NCBI GenBank assembly: GCA_010909165.1
Contig: MU008154.1
Location: 981,478 to 1,045,477, forward strand
Direction of reading: 5' to 3'
Source of the DNA: Anthoceros angustus
Taxonomy: Eukaryota; Streptophyta; Anthocerotopsida; Anthocerotales; Anthocerotaceae
Length of the DNA stretch: 64,000 nucleotides
Shown here: positions 41,052-51,311 of the stretch, piece by piece
How positions within the stretch are numbered: the stretch's first letter is position 1
Layout of the letters: each line of letters starts with the position of its first letter
Translations under genes and position numbers: made by a program
Notes under the pieces: generated by a model
What the model was told of the DNA's origin: nothing
Databases searched by the model: none
The model's input: only the letters and a program-made list of their open reading frames with translations

Positions 41052-42251
41052 TCAACATCCATCTCTCGAATACCATTTCCCATACATTCGAGGCTTCTCC
41101 TCTTCTTCAACTCGCTCAGCCGAGGAATTCTTTCTTACTGGCATGGCCACATGCCACTCCTCCTCTTCAGATTGCTCAGCCGAGAAATTCTCTTCACATT
41201 GACCACATGCATCTTCTCCTGGAATGACCACATGCATCACTCGAATGACCACATGAGTCTCCTCTTCAGATTGCTCAATTGAGGAATTCTCTTCAACTGG
41301 AATGACAACATGCCACTCATCTTTTTCAAGCTGCTCCTCCTCTTTAGATTGCTCAACGGAGAAATTCTCTCCGACCGGAATCTCCATAGGCTGCTCCCCC
41401 TTTTTAAGCTGCTCTTCCTTTTTAAGTTGCTCCTCCTCTTCAGATTGCTCAGCTAAGGAATTCTTTCTGTCTGGAATGACGACAAGTGACTCTTCCTCTT
41501 CAACCCACTCCTCCGCTTCAGATTGCTTAGCTGAGGAATTCTTTCCATCTGGAATGGCCACAAGCCACTCCTCATCTTCAACCCACTCCTCCTCTTTAGA
41601 TTGCTTAGCCAAGGAATTCTGTTGGACTGGAATAACTTTAGGCTGCTCTTCCTCTTCAAGCTGCTGCTCCTCTTCATATTGCTCGGCTGAGGAATTCTCT
41701 TTGATTGGAATGACTACAGGCTGCCCCTCCTCTTCAGGAAGCTCCTCCTCCTCCGGCCGCTCCTCCTCTTCAGGCGATTCCTCCTCTCCAAGCTGCTCTT
41801 CCTCTTCATGTTGCTCCTCCCCTTCAGGCGGTTCCTCCTCTCCAGGCCGCTCTTCCTCTTCAAGTGATTCCTCCTGTCGAGGCTGCTCTTCCTCTTCACG
41901 TTGTTCCTCCTCTTCAAGCTGCTCCTCCTCTTCAAGCGACTCCTCCTCTTCAAGCGACTCCTCCTCTTCAAGCGACTCCTCCTCTTCAAGCGACTCCTCC
42001 TCTTCAAGCGGCTCCTCTGACTGCTCTTCTTCTTCCGATTGCTCAGCCAAGAAATTCTCTCTAGCTGGAATGACTACAGTCTGCTCCACCACCGAATTCA
42101 GTGTAACTTTCATGGCCTGGCGTTGTCTTTCTAGAGCTCGCCTCTTATCCCTCCTATGATATGGTGTTATGAAGGCTAGCAGCGCTGTAATCAGGATATA
42201 GATGGTGGTCACAAGTAGAATCAAGCCATCCGTCTTATCTATGAACTCCAT
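41052..42251 (-). CDS. Membrane-anchored protein with long acidic repeats
   Basis: A frame of 399 residues if started at the Met at 42251; an in-frame Met lies 24 codons upstream at 42323. The N-terminus MEFIDKTDGLILLVTTIYIL continues into one membrane helix (about 11-33), followed by RRDKRRALERQRQ. The rest is very acidic. It has two repeat levels. A 6-residue unit (E-E-E-E-S/Q-L) is encoded by a near-perfect 18-bp repeat (about 41890-42010). A unit of about 25 residues with VVIPxxENSSAEQSEEEE recurs seven or so times toward the C-terminus. The basic juxtamembrane stretch predicts the acidic tail is cytoplasmic. No family is recognised. The N-x-S/T-like ENSS and repeated VVIP spacing suggest selection rather than a random expansion, but this is inference. 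The 5' end lies in GT-rich simple sequence (42250-42310). Confidence 0.55.
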   Translation of the reverse strand: MEFIDKTDGLILLVTTIYILITALLAFITPYHRRDKRRALERQRQAMKVTLNSVVEQTVVIPARENFLAEQSEEEEQSEEPLEEEESLEEEESLEEEESLEEEESLEEEEQLEEEEQREEEEQPRQEESLEEEERPGEEEPPEGEEQHEEEEQLGEEESPEEEERPEEEELPEEEGQPVVIPIKENSSAEQYEEEQQLEEEEQPKVIPVQQNSLAKQSKEEEWVEDEEWLVAIPDGKNSSAKQSEAEEWVEEEESLVVIPDRKNSLAEQSEEEEQLKKEEQLKKGEQPMEIPVGENFSVEQSKEEEQLEKDEWHVVIPVEENSSIEQSEEETHVVIRVMHVVIPGEDACGQCEENFSAEQSEEEEWHVAMPVRKNSSAERVEEEEKPRMYGKWYSRDGC

Positions 42252-43366
42252 ATCACGAAGCACAGTGTGCTGTGTACTGTGTGTTGTGTGTTGTGCTCTG
42301 TCTGTTGTGTGCGGTTTGTTCACAAAAAGATCTAGAGCAAATTCAAAACAAATAAACTATTTAAAGGTTCATAATTGGTTCAAAATATGTTTTGAAATAC
42401 CGCGTAGAGAGAATTCTAGCTTTGAGGCAGCTAAGCAGAGAAATACTAGTAATTATCTCAAGTGAAACCCGTCGATTGGACCCTAACCTTTTCTTCCTTT
42501 TGATTTTCTTGAATTTCTTTATTTTAAATTATGAGAATTCCAATTGGCACACCTTCCTAATGGGACCGGTGGAGCCGCTCCGATGATGTTCCAATTAGGG
42601 AAGGTAGACCACATTTGGAGACAATTAAGAGTTGTTATTCTTTTCGCTGGCCAACCTCTCCAACCTCCCTTCAATTCATCCACTCACACATGTAAGAAAA
42701 ATATAATATTTGAAAATTAAATACCTATAGGTGTGTAAAGTACATTTTGTGCTTTTTGTAGCCACATGATTGAAATCCTGCATTTGCTTTCATGGAGAAA
42801 AAGGAGAAAAGTGAAAATGTCGAAAGCTATGACAGCACGGAATGGTCGCGAAAAGTTGCTGCAACACTGCGAATGTACGTGGGCCGTCCTCATTGGCGAA
42901 TTTCCTCCGAGGTCGCCGAGTCCTGGATCCTGCGCCACTCGTGGGCGCCTGCAACATATGGGAGTCGGCAAGTCATTGACTCAAGTCGCAATACTCTGGC
43001 AAAGATGCATGCTTCCAATGAACCAGCAGCAGCTCGACGGGAAAAGCACAAGGCCGACGAACCTGGCCTCTTAGCCTCAGAACATGTCTTGAAAGCTCGC
43101 TCGGACAGAAGCGATGCATCACCTGCAGGCGGCAGTCTGCCAAGCTTCTGCATGCATTGCCAGAATCACGAGACCCCCGTTCTGCATCCTGAGCCTGGCC
43201 TGGTGGGCGCAACTCCGCCTTATCTGCCCCTCTTCATATCGGCCCATGATCCCCTGAGTTTCAGTGGCCACAGTTATGTCCCGTCGCACCTTCGCAGGGA
43301 GCTCGGATATAGCAGGTTTCCTGCTTTAACTTGTCTGTTAGACAAGCGCAGAAATTTGCAAAGCAC
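42252..43366. other. Spacer and leader of the first NPF gene
   Basis: The AT-rich island ends near 42780. A plus-strand frame at 42792-43373 (193 codons, beginning MEKKEKSENVESYDSTEWSR) is open, but it overlaps the likely leader exon of the transporter and has no recognisable domain. I list it here rather than as a gene. Confidence 0.3.
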
Positions 43367-45669
43367 ATGGTGAGGAGGCTGGCAGTTCGGCTTTGTGGCT
43401 GGGAAGGAAGGGGATTTTGCAGCCTGGCGTGAGTGAAAGTACTGTCCCTGAGTCCGTGTTGTGGCCGCTTGCAGGCGGCCAAGTCTGGAGATCCCGAGCT
43501 GACGAGTGGTGACTGGACGCGTACGGGAGACGGGTCCGTGGATTGCCGGGGCCAGGCTGCGGAGAAGGCCACGACCGGGAGATGGAGATCAGCGGTCTTG
43601 GTTTTCGGTGCTGTTCGGCTGCTCTCTGGGACTCTGTCACATATTGATGTTTGTTGGCCGACAATGTACTGAATATGTGAGCAATGGGTGTCACCAGCGA
43701 TGGAGTTTTGCGAGAGAATAGGAGCTCTCGGGATCTCCCTCAACCTGGTGACTTATCTAGTGGAGAACATGGATATTGAGTTGAGCAGGGCGGCCAACAT
43801 TGTGACCAACTTTGTTGGCACTTTGTACCTCACAAGTCTGTTGGGAGGATTTCTGGCAGATAGTTGTGTGGGTCGTTTCTGGACGATCGCCGTGTTCAGC
43901 AGCATCCAGTTTTTGGTAAGTGTAGCTAATGTCCTCATCAGCAGGTGGAGGAATTGCTGAATTATTGCCTTGCTCTCCTCGCTACATTGTTTTGTTTTCG
44001 TTTTCTCTGTAGGGAATGGCATTTTTATCACTCACAGCTTCGTTGCCAGCCCTCCGACCCAAAAGCTGTGGGACTGCACAGATGTGCAGTCCCACAGACG
44101 GACATCGTCTGGTGGTGCTGTATGTGGCGCTGTATGTCATAGCCTTGGGATCAGGAGGAATCAAACCAAATGTTTCAGCTTTTGGTGCAGACCAGTTTGA
44201 TAGAACTGATGCGCAGGAGAGCGGACAGCTCGGATCTTTCTTCAATGTTTTCTTTTTCTTCCTTAGCATTGCCGCCGTCATCGCAGTGACTGTGTTGGTC
44301 TGGGTTCAGGTAGTATCATCCACCATGCTATTACATTCTGCTGCCATGTACTGCTGCCCTCTTGGGTTTGTTTTCCTGAATCATTTAGCTGGGAGCAGGG
44401 GTTGAGATGGTGATGCTTGTTTTTTGACAGGACAATGTTGGCCGAGGGTGGGGCTTCGGGGTCTCCGCAGGGGTCATGTTGGTAGCTTTGACCTTCTTCA
44501 TTCTGGGCCGGTCCGTGTATAGATACAAAAGGCCTAGTGGAAGCCCTTTCACCCACATAGCCAGAGTGCTGGTAGCAGCAATTCGCAACAGGAACCTCGG
44601 CAAAAGGTCATCACAGATATTTGAATTGGATGATGTCAGCAGACGCACACTAGGGAAGGAGAAAGTGGGCCATACCAACCAATTTGGGTGCGTTCTCGAC
44701 AGAAACGTGGTTCTTCTTGTCTGGACATCATGTCGTTTTTGTCATTAAATTCTGATTCTCTCCTTGTACAGGTTCTTAGACCGAGCTGCATTAGTGGATC
44801 CCGACCTCGATGAATCAGCTCTTGCAGCTAAGCATTCCTCATGGAGGCTCACAACCAGCACAGAAGTGGAAGAAGTGAAGCAAGTTTTGCGCATTCTCCC
44901 GGTCTGGATCTTCACTGTCTTGTTCTATACTGCCTATGCACAGCTTACCACCTTCACTGTGCAGCAGAGTGTGACAATGAACCGCCGGTTTGGCCCAGCA
45001 GACAGCCACAACTTTCAGATTCCTCCTGCATCGGTGGCTGTCTTCCTGGAGATCGGAACCATAGCACTGTTGTTGCTTTATGAACCTGCAGTCGTCCCCA
45101 TTGCACGTTACCTCACAGGACAGGATACTGGGCTTACGTCACTGCAGAGAATAGGGACAGGACTTTTCTTTGGGATAATAGGGATGATCGTTGCTGCTGC
45201 TGTGGAATTGAAGAGAATACACAAGGTGAACTCACATGGAGTCAGAGACGATCCCACGGCAATGGTTCCCTTGAGTGTATTTTGGCTGCTACCTCAATTT
45301 GTCATCATCGGCATTGGTGAAGCCCTTCTCTACGTAGGGCAGCTTGAATTCTTCTACAAGGAGTCTCCAGACGGGATGAGGTCCTTCGGAACTGCTCTGT
45401 TTATCACGTCCATCTCCTTGGGCTTCTTCACCAGCACTGGCATCGTCACTCAAGTGAATAAATATTCCAGAGGAGATTCTGATCCCAGCGGCTGGCTGGA
45501 TAACCTCAACCGAGCACAACTGTACAAGTTCTACTGGCTGCTTGCCATCGTCAGTGCCATCAACTTCCTCTTCTTTCTCTGTGCTGCAACGTGGTACAGA
45601 TACAAGAAGGTGGATACACATTTCCAGGACCAGGATAATCCCCCCAGTACCAATTACACAAGATCCTAG
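43367..45669 (+). CDS. NRT1/PTR family (NPF) proton-coupled transporter, first of a pair
   Basis: Exons 43475-43607, 43698-43915, 44013-44309, 44431-44687 and 44772-45669, joined in phases 1, 0, 0 and 2. The frame is open at the acceptor before 43475. The best start I find is an ATG at 43367-43369 at the very end of a leader exon (ATG|GTGAGG), giving 601 residues. The ExxER proton-coupling motif is E48-FCER. GGFLADSCVGRFWTI and ALGSGGIKPNVSAFGADQFD are standard for the family, and about twelve membrane helices are expected, with the loop ending HTNQFGFLDRAAL. NPF proteins move nitrate, peptides, hormones or glucosinolates with protons across the plasma membrane or tonoplast; the substrate cannot be told from sequence. 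A second NPF gene follows 2.7 kb downstream in the same orientation. The domain is certain, the start is not. Confidence 0.88.
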
Positions 45670-47247
45670 CCTCCTTCCACCACCAACCGCAAAGTGCAAA
45701 TCTACAGTCTCCTGAAACCTTGCTGCCGGTAGTATGGGTTTGGAAAAACCCACTAGTGTCAAGCCTTAAGCCCACACAGAACCTTTCTGGTACTGGTCTG
45801 AAAGGCATTGTTTTGTTTGTCTCACCGATGATTGTACTCTCTCGGCTCAGCCCGCTTCCATGTCCAGCTGATATCACCTTCACCAGCCTGCTGTACCACT
45901 CCCCATCACCAACGCCTTTCACTCTCTCCACCTGACCTGAAAGAGACGGTGGGCGTCATGAAAGGGGTGCATCACATGCGCCAGGCATGCCTCCAGATGA
46001 GATGATCCCACAACTGGGCCTAACTCTACCCATTACTACCTTGCCAACTTCCTCTCGCCATGTGCAACTGTGGAATCTGCATCATTCATTCACTGTCTGA
46101 AGTATTTGTACATATTGTTTCTTCAATCGGCTGTTGTCATAGCATTGAACACGAAAGCCTTACCGTTTGTTACCCCAGACTAGAAAAACTGGTTTCGTTT
46201 ATCAGGGAGAAACATTGGCCTTACAACAGGTGGAGGGCTCAATCCGGCCAAAAACCAAAACCAAAACCGTTTACAAATCGTTCAGGACACGGCTCTCCTG
46301 GCTGTAGGTGAGGAGAAAGTGAGAGAGCTGGGTGGTCAGAGTCCATCCCTCCCATAACCCAGCCAGCTCGTAAAGGGTCAGGTCTGTCTGAGAGCGCACC
46401 GCCCATTCCTCGTGTACCCCGCCTCCCTCGTGTAAGACGTTGGGTGGAGGCCATGTGAAGAGAGCCGAGCCCACAGAGGGTACCGATCAGCAGGCACCAG
46501 GCACGCTGGCGGTGCACCCCCCATGTCGTCCAAAAGGTGGCAGAATGGACATTTCAATTTCCAGCATTTCAAATCAGGATGCACTTTCCATTTCACCTAA
46601 ACCACCACAGAGCTGCGGTTGGTGAGACATTTGTGTACTACAAAACCAACAATGGCCTGCATCTCCTCAACGGTCTCCTGGAAAGGTGGCACCAGATGCT
46701 GCTGTTGCTGTTGCTGTTGTCGTTGCCGTTGCAATTATCTGGCTCCTCAGTCCTCATTACAACGGAGTATGGACCATGGTTGCGTGACCCATCATTGTTC
46801 CAGATCATCCATCGCCCTGAGTACAGGTTCTCATTTCTAAATGCTTTGATGTGGCATAGGAGCAGCCATCCCTCCCGCTCGGACTAAACTCTGTGGTTGG
46901 GCTGCCACCATGGGGACACACCAGCTAATCCATGGCAAGATATCTCACATGAGAACTCTGCTATCTCCACATGCTTCCAGACGTCAGGAATGCAGCTCGC
47001 CCAGAACATTGCAGTACTGCAGCATCAGATCCAGCAGCAAAACACAGTTGCATCCCTGCGCTTCTTCGGCCAAACCTTGGAGGTCATGTATGTACGTATG
47101 TACATACATATCTCCTTTATGCACATTCATACAAAGGCTTACGACAGGCCAAGCCTTGGGTTTGTGAGCTGTGATTCTGTGATCCTAATTCTGACATAAG
47201 CTCTGTGATTTCCAACTCCTAAATCATAGCCAGACTTGGCGCTCCGT
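45670..47247. other. Spacer between NPF gene and next gene
   Basis: 45670 to about 46150 should be the 3' UTR of the transporter. 46200-47240 holds only short overlapping frames; a tgctgttgctgttgctgttg run lies at about 46700. I see nothing else. Confidence 0.45.
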
Positions 47248-47943
47248 TTAGGGCGCCCAAACATGACATGAGATAACGCCTCTTGCACATATGTAGACAA
47301 GACTGCCACATGCGTGGGAAGTGACTTCGGAGTCATCAGCCAGTGCCGGCATGACCCTACTGGCGGAGAGCCCGCCATTGGAGCTTATCTGAGACTGCCC
47401 ACCAACTAAGAATTTGATCATCTCCGGATCCTGATCCTCTGTGATCATCCAATAGATAAAGACTAAGAGCAGAATTCCTGCTGCACACCAGCTGCTGGAT
47501 GAGGAGCTTCGGCCCCGTCGCCATCCAGCTTCCTGCAGCAGGTGCTCCCTCAGATGGTCCCAGAGCTGAGCTGCCTTGAGGTGAAGAGCAGGCCGGCACA
47601 CCTTGCTTAGCCAGCTTAGCCGCAAGCTCGCTGGCAGATTAGCATTCTTGAGCCCGTGCTGAATGGAAGGATGAATGTGCAGCGGAGCACATAGGGAGAC
47701 GCGTGCCATACCATTCTGCATTGAATTTCTGTGTTCCGGTGTTGGTACAATCAGCCGTGGGGGCGTTGCGGAGGGCTGTGAGTGGCTGGAATTGTGTAGA
47801 ATACTTTGAGCTAATGATGGAGAGTTTGAGAAGAAGAGTACTCTTCTCACCGCCACCAGGTGATGGTCGACTCTATGTCTGAGAGACTGAGGTGCTAGAA
47901 AAAATGCCCCGACTGTTGGTATAAATGGACTGATCGTCACCAT
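47248..47943 (-). CDS. Possible plastid-targeted single-pass membrane protein
   Basis: An open frame of 231 residues on the minus strand. The first 70 or so residues are rich in Ser, Arg, Pro and His with almost no acidic residues, as in transit peptides. Near residues 150-167 the sequence SSWCAAGILLLVFIYWMI forms a clear membrane helix, followed by an acidic turn (TEDQDPEMIKFLVGG). No known domain is visible. The 3' end may continue by splicing, since the last 30 residues look less ordered. It diverges from the second NPF gene, with about 400 bp between starts. Modest support: length, composition and the helix only. Confidence 0.4.
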   Translation of the reverse strand: MVTISPFIPTVGAFFLAPQSLRHRVDHHLVAVRRVLFFSNSPSLAQSILHNSSHSQPSATPPRLIVPTPEHRNSMQNGMARVSLCAPLHIHPSIQHGLKNANLPASLRLSWLSKVCRPALHLKAAQLWDHLREHLLQEAGWRRGRSSSSSSWCAAGILLLVFIYWMITEDQDPEMIKFLVGGQSQISSNGGLSASRVMPALADDSEVTSHACGSLVYICARGVISCHVWAP

Positions 47944-48347
47944 CCCATTCCATTCAAGCTTTCCGGCTTCTGTGGCACTTTTCTGCCCAACATCCGCTCA
48001 TGCTGATCAGACCCAGCCTGCATCTCTGGATTGCGATTTGCTATCTATCAGCATTTGTTGCTTTTCTCTCTTCAGAGTTGCACTGTGCCTGCAGTTCTGA
48101 AGAATGAGCCAGTCCAAGTTTTTGTTGGCACGTTTGGTCGTGGCCTGCGTCTGAGGGGACGATGTGGAAGCGTCTGCAGCTGCTCCGAATTCAGCCTGCT
48201 AAGGAGACGGAAATTGCCTGCTCGTGTATGTGTGCTATCACAGGTTCGGATGCTGGAGACCGACAGGACAGATAGCAGGCCAGGCCTTCTTCGGATTGAT
48301 TGAACGCCCAGAGCTGCTCAAACGTCGGGCGGGCAACAGTCCTGAAT

Positions 48348-50777
48348 ATGGCGAGTGCGGCGAAGGAGATTCAAGAGTCGGAGGATGGGTCCCTGGATTA
48401 CTGGGGTCGAGTGCCTGATAAAAGACGAACTGGACGATGGAAATCTGCTCCGTTCATCTTCGGTATGCAGCAATGTTGCTGTCTGTGTGTGAAATGCTTG
48501 GAGTTTTGTTACGCGGTCATGACTGATGAACAGGTCCTTCTTGCTTGTGTGATGGGACATTCTTGCTTCATTCTTGATTTCTGTCGTGAGGCTTTGACGA
48601 CCATTGCATTAGAGCTCTGCTCTGCTACACAAGCACTACAAGAAGACCGGTATATCTGAAGTAGCCAAGCTGACGGGTTGAAGTTTTGTTCGAGTGCCAG
48701 TGATTGAAACAGTGGAGAGAATGTCTACACTGGGAATTGCTGTGAATCTGGTGACATACCTGGGGAACAACATGCACCTGGCGGTTTCAGAATCCGCCAA
48801 CATTGTGACAAACTTTCTGGGAACCTCCTTCATGTGCTGCCTGATAGGAGGCTTTGTGGCTGACACCTACCTGGGCCGTTACCGCACAATCGTAGTCTCA
48901 GCGATCATCCAGTGCTCGGTAAGGCGTACAGGCCATGCGTGATCATCAATGTTGCCTCACATGAAAGAACGTGTGCAGATTGCGTTGCTCACCTTCAGTA
49001 CGCGTTTTTTGCATTTCACAGGGTATGATTCTTCTCACACTGTCAGCCACACTGCCAGCATTGAGACCGCCCAGTTGCACTCCAACTCTCTGTAAGCCTG
49101 CTCACGGGGTGGTGTTGACAAGTTTCTTCGCCGCCCTTTACCTCATGGCCCTTGGTACTGGTGGAATCAAATCCAATGTCTCTGCTTTCGGCGCCGACCA
49201 GTTCGATGATAAAGACCCTTACGAGAAAAGGCAGCTTGTCTACTACTTCAATGGTTTCTTCTGCTTCATCTCTGTTGGGTCCATGCTGGCCATGACTCTC
49301 TCCGTGCTTCTCCAGGTAAAACGTCTTACCAAGATGTACAATGCGCCTTGCTCATAGAAGTTCCAGATTGGGAGGAGAAGGGTCACATCATGAGCATGGG
49401 ATCTTCTCATCTTGGGCTGCCGCAGGAGCAATATGGGCGAGGGTGGGGCTATGGAGTCTCGGCGGCAGCCATGCTTTTAGCCATCACCTTATTCCTTGCA
49501 GGGTCTCTGTTGTTCCGGTTCAAAGCCCCAAAGGGCAGTCCTGTTGTTCAAGTTCTCAGAGTGCTGGTTGCAGCTGTGAGAAACCGCAACCTGGAATTGC
49601 CATCCGATCCTATCAAGCTGTATGAGACAAGTTTCAAAGTAGGAGACCCAAAAGCAAAGCAAAAGATCAGCCACACCAACCAATTCAGGTAACTGGCATT
49701 CACTCACCTTGCCAACCCAAGTGGCTCCATACCATGCATTCAAAGCCTCCAGTACTGACATCACGCCCATACGTGTTGGTGGAGATTTTTGGACAAGGCA
49801 GCAATAATTGTGCCGCAGGACCCTGAATCAGGCAAAGATTGGAGCCCATGGAAGCTTTGCACGATGACAGAGGTGGAGGAGATCAAAGTGATGATCAGGC
49901 TGCTCCCCATCTGGGCAACCACCATCCTCTTCTACACTGCATACGCACAGCAGCAGACATTCTCAGTGAAGCAGGGCACCACCATGGATCGCAGCCTGGG
50001 CAGCATCCAAATCCCTGCAGCCTCCATGGGAGCCTTCCTACAAGGAGGCATCATCGTGACTGTGGCGTCATATGACAAATTCGTCATCCCTCTGGTAACC
50101 AACATCCCCAGCAGCGTGCTCCCTTCCCCCTCACTTCCCCCACCTGCGCAAACATCACACTCACACGTCCATCCTTCCTTGTGCAGGGAAGGAAGATCAC
50201 CAAAACAGAAAAAGGCATCACCTCACTGCAACGAATCGCAATCGGGCTCCTCCTGGCCGTGATCGGCATGGCAGTTGCAGCCTTGGTGGAGATCCAACGC
50301 CAGAACGTAGCCCAGTCCCACGGACTCACAGCAGCCACCATCTCAGGCGGCACCCAAACCGTCCCCATGAGCATCTTCTGGCTCATCCTCCAGTTCCTCA
50401 TTGTGGGCATCGGACAGGGTTTCATCTACGTCGGGCAGCTGGACTTCTTCTACAACGAAGCCCCTGCCTCCATGAAAAGCATGGCAGCCGGGCTGTTCCT
50501 CAGCACCATCTCCCTTGGCTTCTTCAGCAGCACTCTCCTGGTGGGCGCCGTGAAGAAGGCCACCCGAAGCCCAAGCAAACCCAATGGCTGGCTGGATAAC
50601 AATCTCAACGACTCCCGCCTGTACGATTTCTACTGGCTCCTCTCCGTGATCATCTTCGTCAACACCCTCGTCTACCTGCTGTGTGCCAAGTGGTACGTGT
50701 ACAAAGTGCCCGTGGCAGATGACTCTCCTCAACACCAACATCAACAAGTGGAGCTTCAAACAGCAATCGTGGAGTAA
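48348..50777 (+). CDS. NRT1/PTR family (NPF) proton-coupled transporter, second of a pair
   Basis: Six exons: 48348-48462, 48695-48918, 49022-49315, 49426-49688, 49785-50094 and 50187-50777, with phases 1, 0, 0, 2 and 0, giving 598 residues. It starts MASAAKEIQESEDGSLDYWG, which is typical of NPF N-termini. ExxER is E43-TVER. ALGTGGIKSNVSAFGADQFD and the HTNQFRFLDKAAI loop match the upstream paralogue. Four introns are at the same places and phases as in that gene. The 92-bp intron 50095-50186 is extra, or was lost from the neighbour, whose last exon runs through that point. The two are clearly tandem duplicates, old enough to have diverged in loops. Substrate and membrane are not predictable from the sequence. 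Confidence 0.95.
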
Positions 50778-50796
50778 GAGCAGTGGACAGAAAGAT

Positions 50797-50967
50797 GTTC
50801 ACTCAGATTAGAGAAGCACGAAGGTGGAGGAATTCAGCGAAGTGTTACATTTTAGCTGCTCCCCTCATCAATTAGCATGCTGTTCACTTAGATTAGAGAA
50901 GCACGAAGATGGAGGAATTCAGCAAAGTGTTAGATTTGAGCTCTTCCCCTCTATCAATTAGCATGCA
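50797..50967. repeat. 85-bp tandem duplication in the NPF 3' UTR
   Basis: A block starting gttcactcagattagagaag at 50797 recurs at 50882 with a few differences. It begins about 20 bp after the stop codon. Confidence 0.85.
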
Positions 50968-51311
50968 ACATATCACAAGCAGATAGAAGATGTGTTCGCT
51001 GAATGAAGGAGACTAGAACACAGCAGATCTGTGACATTGTGTTCTCCTTGTCCATGCATGTCAAAAATTCAACAGCAATAGAAACGGACATGTCTTTCAC
51101 CCTTCCACATACTATATCACTATTACACGCTAATAACGCTTACGGGATGTGTTTGTGATTAGTCGCCCCTAAGCTCGATGGGCTCCCTGTGGTATGAGGC
51201 ATTTTTGCGTGAGACCACCATTTCTGGAAGAAAAAGTTGCACGCTTCACATGAAGACAAGACGCAGGAATAGCAGCAGCTTTGCAGGCGCCTGGAGCCTG
51301 GGAAGCATGTG
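50968..51311. other. Spacer before sorting nexin 1
   Basis: About 340 bp containing the end of the transporter 3' UTR and the promoter and leader of the next gene. No other feature is seen. Confidence 0.5.

Noticed and set aside
42792-43373. 193-codon plus-strand frame before the first NPF gene
   Set aside because: It overlaps the inferred leader exon, is in the wrong phase to join the transporter and has no domain; left as a possibility only.
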